From the NCBI GenBank assembly GCA_024195265.1, contig JAJLRJ010000008.1, forward strand, positions 29,189,432-29,253,431: DNA of 64,000 bases. Direction: 5' to 3'. Below, in pieces: positions 43,387-52,075 of the stretch. The position numbers and the translations under genes were made by a program. The notes beneath the pieces were generated by a model. It made no database searches, had not been told where the DNA came from, and worked only from the letters and a program-made list of their open reading frames with translations. The first letter of the stretch is position 1; every line of letters begins with the position of its first letter. Source of the stretch: Dendrophyllia cribrosa (Eukaryota > Cnidaria > Anthozoa > Scleractinia > Dendrophylliidae).

Positions 43387-43593
43387 ATGGCCACAAACAA
43401 GATCAACTTCTATGCCAAGCCGGCTCCCCTGCCATCCACCAGATCATTATCACACAATGAAATACAAAGACTTCTGGCAAAGGCCCCCTCCCCACCAACA
43501 CGTGAAGCAATTGTTTGCAAACCAACCAATATAGGTGTTGGTTATGGACCCAAGAAAGCTGCCATTCAACGCACTAATCGTGGGCCCCACTAA
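43387..43593 (+). CDS. Small basic protein overlapping the ATPase start
   Basis: A 68-residue frame with a perfect promoter box and ATG (MATNKINFYAKPAPLP), proline- and lysine-rich. It overlaps the first 50 bases of the ATPase frame (shifted frame). It may be a short leader protein from the same mRNA, or the true N-terminus of the ATPase separated by a frameshift. The overlap region encodes GYGPKKAAIQ here and DPRKLPFNA in the ATPase frame. Confidence 0.45.
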   Translation: MATNKINFYAKPAPLPSTRSLSHNEIQRLLAKAPSPPTREAIVCKPTNIGVGYGPKKAAIQRTNRGPH

Positions 43594-44143
43594 CTCTGGC
43601 AAGACACAGTATCTTCTAAACCAACTGCGAGGCCCCTTTAGGGGTTGTTTTGATTACATCGTTTTATTCTGCCCCACATTTGTCAAGAACAAGACATACG
43701 ATGGCTTCGTGGACCGCGATCCGCACATCTTCGTGATTGTCTGCCAACAGCATGAGATCGAATACTTTTTGAAGTTGGCGAGCTTCTTTTTCACATGCAC
43801 CAACACTTTATTCATTCTAGATGACTGCGCCGCCTCCAAAGATGTAAAAGGCCGCACGAGTCAGCTGGTCAATCTGGGGTTCAGCGCAAGGCATGACGGC
43901 ATATCCGTGTGGGTCTTGACCCAGCAGATCACCAGCATTGCCAAGCCATATCGTGATAACATTGCAGCGATCGTGCTCTTTTACACGCCCTCCAGTAAGA
44001 CCACCGAGGCCATCTTCGAAGACTATGCCGGCGAGCTCTCCCACGAGGAGTACAAAGAACTTATTGCAAGGCTCAAATCCCGCAAGTTCTCCCACCTGGT
44101 TTTCTCTCTTAGGCACCCGTATGGAATTGAGTACAAAGTTTAA
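43544..44143 (+). CDS. A32/FtsK-HerA-type DNA packaging ATPase
   Basis: A 199-residue P-loop ATPase that drives viral DNA into the capsid. Walker A is GPTNSGKT (residues 14-21) and Walker B is LFILDDCA (D93, D94). A sensor-like VWVLTQQI (about 123-130) follows. The near-immediate P-loop after the start (MDPRKLPFNALIVG) is normal for Polinton ATPases. Start at ATG 43544. A GTG lies three codons earlier. It has no strong TATATAC box of its own and probably depends on the promoter at 43378. Intact. Confidence 0.9.
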   Translation: MDPRKLPFNALIVGPTNSGKTQYLLNQLRGPFRGCFDYIVLFCPTFVKNKTYDGFVDRDPHIFVIVCQQHEIEYFLKLASFFFTCTNTLFILDDCAASKDVKGRTSQLVNLGFSARHDGISVWVLTQQITSIAKPYRDNIAAIVLFYTPSSKTTEAIFEDYAGELSHEEYKELIARLKSRKFSHLVFSLRHPYGIEYKV

Positions 44144-44258
44144 ACACATCACTGTTCAAGACGTGACTGAAAGCACTGATGTGGCGCTTGCCAAGGGTCT
44201 GGTCTCCTCCCCACTATTGAAGCGGGCTAACGCAAAGATTGACTTAAACCACGTGTAG
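44121..44258 (+). CDS. Small protein overlapping the ATPase end
   Basis: A 45-residue frame starting at ATG 44121 inside the ATPase C-terminus (shifted frame) and ending past it. Sequence: MELSTKFKHITVQDVTEST, VALAKGLVSSPLLKRANAK. Well-formed and hydrophilic, but without a promoter box, and its end overlaps the convergent gene by 32 bases. May be a real overlapping gene or chance. Confidence 0.35.
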   Translation: MELSTKFKHITVQDVTESTDVALAKGLVSSPLLKRANAKIDLNHV

Positions 44259-44646
44259 CGCTTGCACGTATGGCCTTTCTGACACGCCTGTTGCTGTCAA
44301 TTTCTTGCTTTTTAACGATGAATCTGTGATGAGTCCAGAACTTGATCTCATCGTCTAGACTAAGTCTCTGACCCATGTCAGCCTTAGTCTGGCATAGTAT
44401 TGCAAGCTGCGCTGCAATTAAGTTGGACCGCACTACCGGGTACGCTTTAGTTGTGTTCTTTATTGCTTTACGTAAAGCGCCCGGTATGGGACCTTGAGTT
44501 TGGAACTCCTGGAAGGAACAAACGCAAATTCCGATAAGATCACTGGATGCCAGGTCGATATCTTCGGGGACAGTGAATCCATAGGTCTTCTTTAGAAACT
44601 CTGTGGCAGCCTCAGACATGGTGGTTTGAAATGCTGGAGTTTCCAT
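44227..44646 (-). CDS. Unknown viral protein, 139 aa
   Basis: Helical, soluble protein (FLKKTYGFTVPEDIDLASS, IPGALRKAIKNTTKAYPVV, LSLDDEIKFWTHHRFIVKK) with an arginine-rich tail (NRRVRKAIRASATRGLSQ) that could bind nucleic acid. Starts behind TTATATATTCCACC. Divergent from the micro-gene at 44709. No family recognised. Confidence 0.65.
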   Translation of the reverse strand: METPAFQTTMSEAATEFLKKTYGFTVPEDIDLASSDLIGICVCSFQEFQTQGPIPGALRKAIKNTTKAYPVVRSNLIAAQLAILCQTKADMGQRLSLDDEIKFWTHHRFIVKKQEIDSNRRVRKAIRASATRGLSQSLR

Positions 44647-44650
44647 GGTG

Positions 44651-44661
44651 GAATATATAAG
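44651..44661 (-). promoter_or_regulatory. TTATATATTCC box
   Basis: On minus, 4 bases before ATG 44646. Confidence 0.55.
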
Positions 44662-44690
44662 GCGCCCATTTTTTCACACTTTGCGCCGCA

Positions 44691-44699
44691 CATATATAC
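44691..44699 (+). promoter_or_regulatory. CATATATAC box of the micro-gene
   Basis: Nine bases before ATG 44709. Confidence 0.55.
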
Positions 44700-44708
44700 G
44701 CAACTTCT

Positions 44709-44786
44709 ATGCCAGACACCACGGCGGGGCTTATACGTGAGCTTGAAGCACTTTTGCCCGACATCAAGAGAATTATTGAAAAATAA
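44709..44786 (+). CDS. 25-residue micro-protein
   Basis: MPDTTAGLIRELEALLPDIK and five more residues: a single amphipathic leucine-rich helix. It has its own CATATATAC box, and its stop codon lies in an AATAAA signal (44782-44787), exactly as for longer neighbours. That complete punctuation is the main reason to believe it. It resembles a small oligomerisation or cement helix. Confidence 0.5.
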   Translation: MPDTTAGLIRELEALLPDIKRIIEK

Positions 44787-44796
44787 AAAACAAACA

Positions 44797-44806
44797 CATA
44801 TATACC
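44797..44806 (+). promoter_or_regulatory. CATATATACC box
   Basis: Three bases before ATG 44810. Confidence 0.65.
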
Positions 44807-44809
44807 CTG

Positions 44810-45550
44810 ATGATGGCAGAAGCCGCTGAAGACCAGGCCGCCTTGAACGAAGTAATGCAGATGCTGGAGGCCACCCCTGGTACTGCACCTCCCACAGGGC
44901 TAGTGTGTGACAATGGCATTCCTGCCAAACGTGAGAGTCTTGCAATCCTTGTTTCAACTGGCAAGGCAAAAGAAGCTATCGGCGTGCAGCTCACACACGA
45001 TCATGTCAATCGGTTGTCAGACAAGGACGTTGAGAAGTACTGCAAAAGGTACGAGGCCTACGTCGGCAACAAGACGACCGAATCCCTAATTGATTCCGCC
45101 ATCACGCTCGTGACCAAAGGCGTTGGTATGGTGGTCCCGATTAATGATGTTAAGGAGTTGCAGCAAGAACTCAAGAACAACTACATCATCAACCAGGAGC
45201 TGGCAAAGCTTGCTGGGGGTCTTGCCCTGCGATGCGGACGATGGCTGGCGCTTGCCAATGCTGCTCTCATCACAACAAACCGTATCAAGTTTGACCGAGA
45301 GACTGACAAGGCTTATTTGACAGAATTGGACCCCCAGCCCACACATCCAACCAGAGACAGTGAAGGTTATCCACTTGAGGGCTTTGATGAAGTTGGGCTG
45401 GGACCTGTGTTGACCTCGCAGGGACCTCGCAGGAACCTTGAAGGAACCTGGCTGGAACCTGGCTGGAACCTGTCAGCACACTTATCACAAGATAAATTTA
45501 AAAAATCATATATATACCACGATGGCCACACCACTCGAGACGATCCCTGA
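44810..45550 (+). CDS. Conserved unknown Polinton protein, 246 aa
   Basis: Helical protein whose core (residues 45-160: ESLAILVSTGKAKEAIGVQL, RLSDKDVEKYCKRYEAYVG, TESLIDSAITLVTKGVGMVV, LKNNYIINQELAKLAGGLAL, CGRWLALANAALITTNRIKF) resembles a protein I have seen repeated in cnidarian genomes without a known role. One weak membrane-like segment (LALRCGRWLALANAALI). The last 60 residues are odd. They come from GGAACCTGGCT repeats, then run through the promoter of the next gene and overlap it by 29 bases, so the natural stop may have been lost by an indel. Confidence 0.7.
   Translation: MMAEAAEDQAALNEVMQMLEATPGTAPPTGLVCDNGIPAKRESLAILVSTGKAKEAIGVQLTHDHVNRLSDKDVEKYCKRYEAYVGNKTTESLIDSAITLVTKGVGMVVPINDVKELQQELKNNYIINQELAKLAGGLALRCGRWLALANAALITTNRIKFDRETDKAYLTELDPQPTHPTRDSEGYPLEGFDEVGLGPVLTSQGPRRNLEGTWLEPGWNLSAHLSQDKFKKSYIYHDGHTTRDDP
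45507..45518 (+). promoter_or_regulatory. CATATATATACC box
   Basis: Three bases before ATG 45522. Confidence 0.65.
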
Positions 45551-46010
45551 AGAAACTCAAACTCCAACTCCAACTCCTGCACGTGTTACCTCTGAGACCC
45601 CGAAAACAAAGCCCGCAACAGAAAAGAACCCCGGCCGCGTTGCTTCTGGCAAAAGGCTAGCAGAACGCAACCGCCTGGCCCGTGAAGCAAAGAAAAAGGC
45701 CGAAGAACAAAAGCCTGTACCATCAACAAGTGAAAACAATTCTGCAACAAGTGGGGCAACAAGTGGGGCAACAAGTGACACAACAAGTGACAGCAACAGC
45801 AACTCAATCTTTTATATTCTGGGGTTTGCAGGGTTGGCTGTCTCTCTTGCTGGTGTTTATTACCAACGCGAAGCCATAATGCAAAGGTTCGGACGCAAAT
45901 CAAACACACCAGCAACACCAGCAAACACAGCAGCAACACCAGCAAACACACCCACTGCAACACCCCCATCTCGAATTCCGGTAAGACAAGGAATTAAAAA
46001 AATGGAATAA
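45522..46010 (+). CDS. Single-pass membrane protein with basic and Thr/Ser-rich segments
   Basis: A 162-residue protein. Acidic/Pro-Thr start (ETQTPTPTPA), Lys/Arg-rich region (SGKRLAERNRLAREAKKKAE), SGATSGATSDTTSDSNS linker, membrane segment (IFYILGFAGLAVSLAGVYY, about 110-128) and a PATPANT-repeat tail. Low-complexity linkers around one membrane pass suggest a virion membrane protein. Its stop codon is embedded in GGAATAAAAA. Confidence 0.65.
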   Translation: MATPLETIPEETQTPTPTPARVTSETPKTKPATEKNPGRVASGKRLAERNRLAREAKKKAEEQKPVPSTSENNSATSGATSGATSDTTSDSNSNSIFYILGFAGLAVSLAGVYYQREAIMQRFGRKSNTPATPANTAATPANTPTATPPSRIPVRQGIKKME

Positions 46011-46016
46011 AAAAAT

Positions 46017-46027
46017 CATATGTATAC
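46017..46027 (+). promoter_or_regulatory. CATATGTATAC box
   Basis: Variant of the box (G inserted in the AT run), 6 bases before ATG 46034. The next two genes use the same variant. Confidence 0.65.
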
Positions 46028-46033
46028 TGCACC

Positions 46034-46263
46034 ATGAATCTTTTCTTGGCTGTGATTGATGTTGCTGCAATCGGAGGTACGCTTTTTTATTGACTGAATT
46101 AAACGTGGCCGCCTTTGAAACAATTAACAGATTTGCAACGAACTTCGTAACGAACCTGAGACCGAACCCGAACCCGAGACCGAGACCAAGGCCAGTGTTC
46201 GTACCCGAGCCCGAGCCCGAGGCCGAACCCGAGTCAGAGATCGAGTCTGAGTCAGAAAAATAA
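46034..46263 (+). pseudogene. Small gene frameshifted at a T6 run
   Basis: ATG 46034 opens a 19-residue hydrophobic peptide (MNLFLAVIDVAAIGGTLFY) that stops at 46093. The -1 frame is open from the stop at 46057 through the TTTTTT run (46083-46088) to TAA 46261-46263 and has no ATG. It encodes AAFETINRFATNFVTN, an RP repeat and an EPEPE-rich acidic tail. The whole looks like one membrane-anchored protein with a hydrophobic start, cut by a one-base change in the T run. A sequencing error in the homopolymer is equally possible. Confidence 0.5.
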
Positions 46264-46268
46264 AAAAG

Positions 46269-46279
46269 CATATGTATAC
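46269..46279 (+). promoter_or_regulatory. CATATGTATAC box
   Basis: Twelve bases before ATG 46292. Confidence 0.6.
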
Positions 46280-46291
46280 TGCACACAAACC

Positions 46292-46513
46292 ATGTCTGAC
46301 AACAAGCTTGTGAAGTCTATCCTCGACGCCGCAACAATCACTGGCCTTGTCGCCGGTATTGGTTGGATTGGGAAAAAGACCATCAAAGAAAACTTCACTG
46401 CCGACCCCAGTGCAAGCTTGATGAACTACGTCAAGTTCACAGCCGTCATGGCTGGCACCATCGCGCTGAAGAAATATCTCGAGGACCAGAAAATCCTCCC
46501 AGACAACATATAA
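46292..46513 (+). CDS. Small two-pass membrane protein
   Basis: A 73-residue protein with two hydrophobic segments (ATITGLVAGIGWIGKKTI and YVKFTAVMAGTIALKKYL) and a charged C-terminus. Intact, with its own box. Its stop lies in ATATAAAAAA. Role unknown. Small hydrophobic proteins like this often sit in the virion's internal membrane or act in exit. Confidence 0.65.
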   Translation: MSDNKLVKSILDAATITGLVAGIGWIGKKTIKENFTADPSASLMNYVKFTAVMAGTIALKKYLEDQKILPDNI

Positions 46514-46517
46514 AAAA

Positions 46518-46528
46518 CATATGTATAC
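46518..46528 (+). promoter_or_regulatory. CATATGTATAC box
   Basis: Eleven bases before ATG 46540. Confidence 0.6.
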
Positions 46529-46539
46529 ACACGACCACA

Positions 46540-46977
46540 ATGGCTTCGATTGCAATAATGGCCCTTGGCGCTGTTCTCAATGCGGCCGCTTTCACGGGCG
46601 GCAACTATCTCGCGAAATATCTGTCTGGCGATAACGGAAAGGCAGCAATGGATGAGAACATCCGACATGACCGCGCCCTGGAACAATACCAAGCGACTTC
46701 CGCCAAATACCAGAAGGACCACACCAAGCTCCTCGACTGGATTGCAGCCAACGATCGGATTAAACGCCAAGCTAGCAAAAACTTCCAAACCACAGACCAA
46801 GCCCTTGTCTTGTATAACCAGATGCACCAAACACAACCAGATAAACAAATCAAAGACTACAAAGAGCCTCAGTTCTCGGACTTCTACAAGCCCAGCCCAC
46901 AACAACAGACTGGTGAACTTGTGTTCATTGGAGGCACCCTGCTTGCGGGTGGGTATGCGGCTTATCGCTTTCTTTAA
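46540..46977 (+). CDS. Conserved unknown Polinton membrane-associated protein, 145 aa
   Basis: N-terminal hydrophobic segment (ASIAIMALGAVLNAAAFTGG), a charged helical middle (RHDRALEQYQATSAKYQKD, LLDWIAANDRIKRQASKNF), a KEPQFSDFYKPS motif and a C-terminal hydrophobic end (VFIGGTLLAGGYAAYRFL). The layout 'hydrophobic start, RHDxALE, coiled helix, QFSDFYxPS' matches a family I have seen as multicopy unknowns in cnidarian Polintons. Start at ATG 46540, behind its box. The frame is open far upstream but without a signal. Confidence 0.68.
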   Translation: MASIAIMALGAVLNAAAFTGGNYLAKYLSGDNGKAAMDENIRHDRALEQYQATSAKYQKDHTKLLDWIAANDRIKRQASKNFQTTDQALVLYNQMHQTQPDKQIKDYKEPQFSDFYKPSPQQQTGELVFIGGTLLAGGYAAYRFL

Positions 46978-47000
46978 AATTTTTTAAAAAATTTAAAACC

Positions 47001-47012
47001 CATATATATACC
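47001..47012 (+). promoter_or_regulatory. CATATATATACC box
   Basis: Three bases before ATG 47016. Confidence 0.65.
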
Positions 47013-47015
47013 ACC

Positions 47016-47276
47016 ATGAATTCCCCAGCAATCTCCCAGCTGCCGCATGAGGAAAGACAAAACCGGCTGGACTTACGCATTGCTCTCAAGATGGGCAAAG
47101 AAAACATTGAAGAAACGATGGAGGCCTATGATGGAAAGATTGAAGAAAATGTAAAGATTGCAAAGGACGAAAACGCGACCCCATTGGAAAAACAAAACGC
47201 TATCAAAGCTTTACAATCAGATAAAGCTGTCCGTGACTATCTCTTTGAACTGCTGGAGAAAGCAAATAAACTTTAA
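47016..47276 (+). CDS. Small helical protein, 86 aa
   Basis: Highly charged, almost all helix (LPHEERQNRLDLRIALKMG, EENVKIAKDENATPLEKQN, VRDYLFELLEKANKL). No membrane segment. The stop overlaps AAATAAAC. Function unknown. Lies just before the integrase. Confidence 0.65.
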   Translation: MNSPAISQLPHEERQNRLDLRIALKMGKENIEETMEAYDGKIEENVKIAKDENATPLEKQNAIKALQSDKAVRDYLFELLEKANKL

Positions 47277-47287
47277 ACTTTCAATCC

Positions 47288-47299
47288 ATAAATATATAT
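47288..47299 (+). promoter_or_regulatory. AAATATATATAT box of the integrase
   Basis: Directly abuts ATG 47300. Confidence 0.5.
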
Positions 47300-48289
47300 A
47301 TGGAGGCCAAATTATCAAAGATCTATTACAGTCTCAAAGGCTACTGGAAAGGTCTTGCCGCTGTCAAAAAGCTAGCTGCGGCGGCCAAGGTCTCTGATGA
47401 TGTCGCAAAGAAATGGCTGGTCAAACAAGCCCTTTGGCAAGTTTACCTCCCGGCGCCACGCCATATCCCTCGGCCGAAGTTTGATGTCTCATTACCCAAT
47501 GCAGTGCATCAAGCAGATCTTCTCTTCCTGCCCCACGACAAACTTCCTCGTGGGAGAAAGGTTTACAAATACGCATTAACCCTTGTTGATGTGGCAAGCC
47601 GTTACAAAGCAGCAGAGCCCTTGACTTCGAAAGAGTCTGAAGAAGTGGCTAAAGCGTTTGCCCGGATATATAGACGTGGGCCTTTGAAATGGCCTCAACT
47701 CTTGCAAGTTGACCCTGGCAAAGAGTTTATGGGGGCTGTAACTAAGGCCATGGAAAACAACAAAACGACCATTCGTCGCGGGCGGGTTGATATCCACAGA
47801 GACCAAGCAATTGTGGAGAGATTCAATCGCACCCTGGCTGAAAGACTGTTTGGTTATCAGTATGCCGTTGAAATGAATATGCCTTCTAGCCGTTCGACTG
47901 CTTGGGTGAAAAGGCTGCCAGAGGTTGTCTCAGCCTTGAACAATGAAGTAACAAGGCTCACTGGCAAGAAGCCAAAGGATGCAATCAAAGAGAAAGCAAT
48001 ATCCTCCAAGCCTGCGACTCCATATGCTAGGCCTGTGGGGGAGAAGGAGAAGAAGCTCCCTCCCCGGGTGAGTGTGAGATATTTGTACCAGCCTGGCAAG
48101 ATAGACGGTGGTGGGAGGCGGGCAACTGATCCGATCTGGTCTTTGAAGGTCTTTAACGTTGAGAGAGTTGTCACCAAGCCGAATGAGCCAGTGGTGTATT
48201 ACCTTTACGATGGGCCCAAGAGAGGGTTTGTTCGTGAGGAGTTGATGGTTGTGCCGCCGGGCACTCAGTTGCCCCCAGCTGGGCTCTAG
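47300..48289 (+). CDS. Retroviral-type (RVE) integrase
   Basis: A 329-residue integrase of the Maverick type, which inserts the linear viral genome and makes the target duplication. An N-terminal helical domain (1-60) is followed by the DDE core: D73 in HQADLLFL, D138 in QVDPGKEF and E173 in AIVERFNRTLAERL (spacing 34 residues, as usual). A basic C-terminal domain contains an SH3/chromo-like WSLKVFNVERVV...YYLYD region (about 283-310). All three acidic residues are intact. It overlaps the end of the convergent polymerase gene by 4 bases. Confidence 0.92.
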   Translation: MEAKLSKIYYSLKGYWKGLAAVKKLAAAAKVSDDVAKKWLVKQALWQVYLPAPRHIPRPKFDVSLPNAVHQADLLFLPHDKLPRGRKVYKYALTLVDVASRYKAAEPLTSKESEEVAKAFARIYRRGPLKWPQLLQVDPGKEFMGAVTKAMENNKTTIRRGRVDIHRDQAIVERFNRTLAERLFGYQYAVEMNMPSSRSTAWVKRLPEVVSALNNEVTRLTGKKPKDAIKEKAISSKPATPYARPVGEKEKKLPPRVSVRYLYQPGKIDGGGRRATDPIWSLKVFNVERVVTKPNEPVVYYLYDGPKRGFVREELMVVPPGTQLPPAGL

Positions 48290-51200
48290 CGCGGCTTAGG
48301 TATGTCTTTGTGCCCATATGCCAGCGTGTGGATACCATCATCCTTGATCCAGCGCTTAGAGTCAAAGGGAGAGAGCGTTGTCTTGGTGATGTGCTCAACG
48401 AAGATTTGGTGGCCTTTGCTTCTGAGCCTGTCCATCCCGTGCTTGAAGGATTGCCTGCTGAAGAGCGCATCCTTGTAATTTTGGTGGATGATCTCTTTCT
48501 TTGTGACAACCTTGGCGGTTCCCTTTGCTTTCTTGATGTCCAGCTTAGCTTTGATTTCTTTGCCATCCTTGTCCTTCTTCTTAACACACCTGCTATCGTC
48601 TTTCAAAATACTGTACATTTTCGAGCGAAGGCAGATTCCCTCTGAGATGGGCACACCCTCACACTCATCCTTCATCTTGCCGATGACCTTCTTGTTTACT
48701 TGACTGTGCAAGGGATGGTCATTGGGATAGTCGCTCGTGTCATAGCGCCAGAGACTGCGCGCCATGTCTTTGTAGATGTCCTCCCTCTTGATCTCGAGTA
48801 GGAGAGAGTCTGTGTCGGTGTAGAGTAGCTCACACCGTGCGCCGTACTTGTACTTCAGGTGCTGGTAGTAGAACCTGTACATCAAGGTTTTGGAGAGATC
48901 GAGGATGCACATACCCGTGTATACTGGCCTGTTCATCAGGATGCTGTCTTTATGCATCTGGATGCCGGCCAGGCTGTCACTAAAGACCGTTGCTCTTGCG
49001 AAAAGTGGGCTGGATAGGAGCTTACGGAGTTTTACCTCCTCGTTGGCTCGTACGAGCTTGACAACGGTTCGGTTTCTGAGGTTCTCCATTGTCTTACCGA
49101 AGACGGAGTTGTTCATCAGCTTGAAGAAGTCCTTCTCAAACTGTGTCTTGGCCTGCTTCCTGAGCTCGGTGTTCAAGGTGATGTATGGCTCCATCCAATC
49201 CTTCTGGTCGAAGGAGAGAACGTTATGCACCCTCTTTAATTTCATACCGAGCTCGAGATAGAGCTGGAGATTGCGGTAGTGGAGGACATAATTCGTTTTG
49301 TCTCTCAGGGTGAGGAGTAGCTTTTTAGTTCTGTCCTTCCCTAGATTCAGCTCTCTTGCAAGGGCTAGTTGGTAGGGCGACATCCACTCCTCTGGGACCT
49401 CTGTGCTCTCTGGGGCGAGAGGGTAAGAGTTGTGCTCGTCATGCAACTCCTCTGGGTACTCCAAGTCCACCTCGAGAATGCATCCTCTCTTTCTGTCTGG
49501 CTGCAAGCTCATAATTTGTTTTTCAGTGGGCATAACGCGCGCCCATGAGAAATTGCCAACTGGGAGAGGCTGGCTCATGGCCCAACCATAGAGGTTGTTT
49601 GCGTCGAGGTAGTGAATGTAAGTGGTCTCTTCCTCTGGATTGTAGTCTTGCAGATATGGATTGTTTGCCTTGCAGTGGCGCTTCATCTCTGTTGATATGC
49701 CGCCCCGCATTCCCTTCTCGATGAAGAGATACATGTTGTAGTCGGTTAGGAGTTCGAGCTGGATTCCCGTGTGTTTGAGTAGCGCGTCCCAACTCAGACC
49801 AGGACTTGTGTAGTAGTGCGCAGGGTCAAGGCCGTAGTGCTTGAGACATGTCTTTCGGAAGTTCTCAAACACATCCGCGAGGAGAACTGTGTCTGTTGCC
49901 AGATAGAGATCGTGGTACTGCCCGAGATTCTCGCATTCGAATGCTTCCCAGACTTGCCTGGCATGCTCGTAGTCTTTATCGTCTATACAAGACTTTGTGA
50001 GCTTGCTGTAGAAAGCCTCTTTAGGCGGGAGAGATGTCTCGTTGAATCTCTCGAAGGAGGCCATGTACTCAAAGGGATAGACGCCCTTGCGGAGTAATAG
50101 GCCTCTTTTGGCTTGGTTAGTTATAAGCCGCTTTGTGATCTCGAAGTCCTCTGGCTTGTTGGAGCCTACAAGGTTGTCTATGTTAGAGCACATGAACTGC
50201 AAGTTGTCAATGAACCTGAGTCTGCCGAGAGAGAATGAGATGTATTTCTCCATATTGTTTGGGATACATCTCAGATTGGGTGTGCCCTCGATCTCGGCGA
50301 TGTGCTGCATCAGATGGTGAGCGTCGTAGCCTTTCAGATTATGAAAGACAACCGGAATGATTGTTTTCTTTGGGTCGATGCGGAAGTAACTCCGGTTACA
50401 CACATTGTGGGCTGCGTCGCGATACTTACCAGTTGTGTGGCAGTGATCTCTGACAGCGTCTCTGAATTGCGGGCGTAAAAGAGGCTGGCCACATTCAATG
50501 CAGTCACTCTCTTCTTCAGCATCGTCTGGCTTAGGCTGCCTCTTGGCCCACTTGCCGTCATCTGGTTTGAATCGATTGTAGAGTTCGAAAAAGCAAGGTA
50601 TTCGGCTACCAGGATATTTTGTGTGCCTGTGAGCCTTGCCGATGTATTCACCCGTGTCTGAGTGAAAGAAATCGACCTCATCACGTTGGTTGTACTTGAC
50701 AAGGTCCTTCTTGCAGATGTGACAAATGGTTGCAGTGTAGAAGTCATGCCGGTCTTGTCCTGTCATTTGCAGCGGCACCTTCTGCTTGAGTGATTCCCTT
50801 AACTCGAGTTCAGTTTCAACAAGAGCATCAAGAAACCTTTGCACACAGTCTTCACCACGGTAAAGGAAGTCTTTCACCGCCTCTCCATCAGATCGTACAG
50901 CAATGAAGGAAAAGCCACAGGGTTTGTGGATCTCTGTCTGCGTTGTGCTACTTTTGCCGGGTTCTGGTATGCATGTGCCAACCTTCTCGATGATGCTCTC
51001 GCTGTCAGCGTAGATGATAAACGGCGCCTTCATCTGCCTCTGGTAGTTTGTGAACTGCAGAGTGTTTTTACCTTTCTCAGGCATATCGATTCTTGTTGGA
51101 CGAGAGGCGGCCCCTATGCATAGAGTGCTGTGTTTCTCGAGGACTCTTTCCGATGTGTAGCCCTGCAAGCACCTAGTGCAGAAGTGCAAACGGTGGCCAA

Positions 51201-52068
51201 TGCATTGTTGTTGGCTATAAAGAAGCCTGCTTAGGCTCTTTTTGTAGCAGTAGTGAAACTTCGTATTGCCAGTGTGGTTATCAGTCTTTGTGATGAGCAT
51301 GAGGTTGACACTTGGTATGTCAGGGGCATCCATCTCGCTCACATGGTTTATCACTACCTTACCGCCATCCCAGCCTAGAACGTTGATTGCAATGTCGTTC
51401 TGCCTCTCGATCTTTGGAATCTCATGCAAGGGTGTTGGAAAGGAGATGTCTGTGAAGTTGAAGACGTCTTCTCGAGGATATTGGCTTGGCCTGTCAGAGT
51501 GTGCAATGGCAGGGAAGAATGCTGCTTTCAAAGCCCACTTAATACAAGCATCATCTCTGTTTTTGACGTTTATGATTGCTTGCTTTACCTTGAGCTTTGG
51601 TGGTAGAGGGATATATGAACCGCCTCTTATTGGATTGTTTCTAGAGAAGTCGAGAAAGACAGTTCTGATACCGTTGAAGACCCATCCTGAACCTTTTTCT
51701 GTCCAGCCAGCGACTTTCTCTCTAAGTTAGTCTATTCTATCCCTGAGTTTTCTTTTTACTTCTTTGCGATTGAAAACGCTTTGGATGGTTGGGTTGCCAT
51801 CTCCTCCTACGTAGCATTGTTCCCTCACTTCACCTTCGTCTGTCTGCTTCTTAATGTCTAGTAAGACTGTGTATTGAAACTTGAAAGGTCCAAGTTCGTA
51901 GGATTGCTCTTCTATGACGTCGAGCATATTGTCAAGGACTTCATTGTGAAACGGAAGAAGATCCTTTCTACCAAGATCAGGTGGAACATCCATTCGGTAA
52001 CTGGCAAGCCATCCGTGGTAGCCAACATGTGCTCTGTTAAAGTTGGGTGCAACGTTTGCCATTGCCAT
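48286..52068 (-). CDS. Protein-primed family B DNA polymerase (one internal stop)
   Basis: Total frame about 1260 codons from ATG 52068 (behind a GTATATAACTCCCAC box), broken by a single TAA at 51727-51729. The 1081-residue part from 51531 is open to 48286. Visible motifs: exonuclease I FIIYADSESI; exonuclease II VVFHNLKGYDAHHL; motif A YLDANNLYGWAMSQPLP; motif B KLMNNSVFGKTMENLRNR; motif C LLYTDTDSLLLEI. DTDS and the exonuclease acids are present. Zinc-type CxxC pairs (CIECGQPLL...C) lie between the exonuclease regions. It replicates the linear genome from a terminal protein. Polintons usually encode that primer function in the N-terminal region, which the stop cuts off here. Confidence 0.92.
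51727..51729 (-). other. In-frame stop inside the polymerase gene
   Basis: TAA in the polymerase frame about 113 codons after the start. Coding resumes in the same frame with matching polymerase N-terminal sequence on the far side. Confidence 0.85.
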
Positions 52069-52075
52069 GTGGGAG

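Noticed and set aside
46080..46095. Programmed -1 frameshift of the U UUU UUA type
   Set aside because: The reading register is CTT TTT TAT, so the slip heptamer is not in phase. A homopolymer indel is the simpler reading.
38832..51729. Stop-codon reassignment (TAA read as sense) in the Polinton
   Set aside because: Two TAA codons interrupt genes, but most intact neighbours (capsid, YqaJ, ATPase) use TAA as their true stop.
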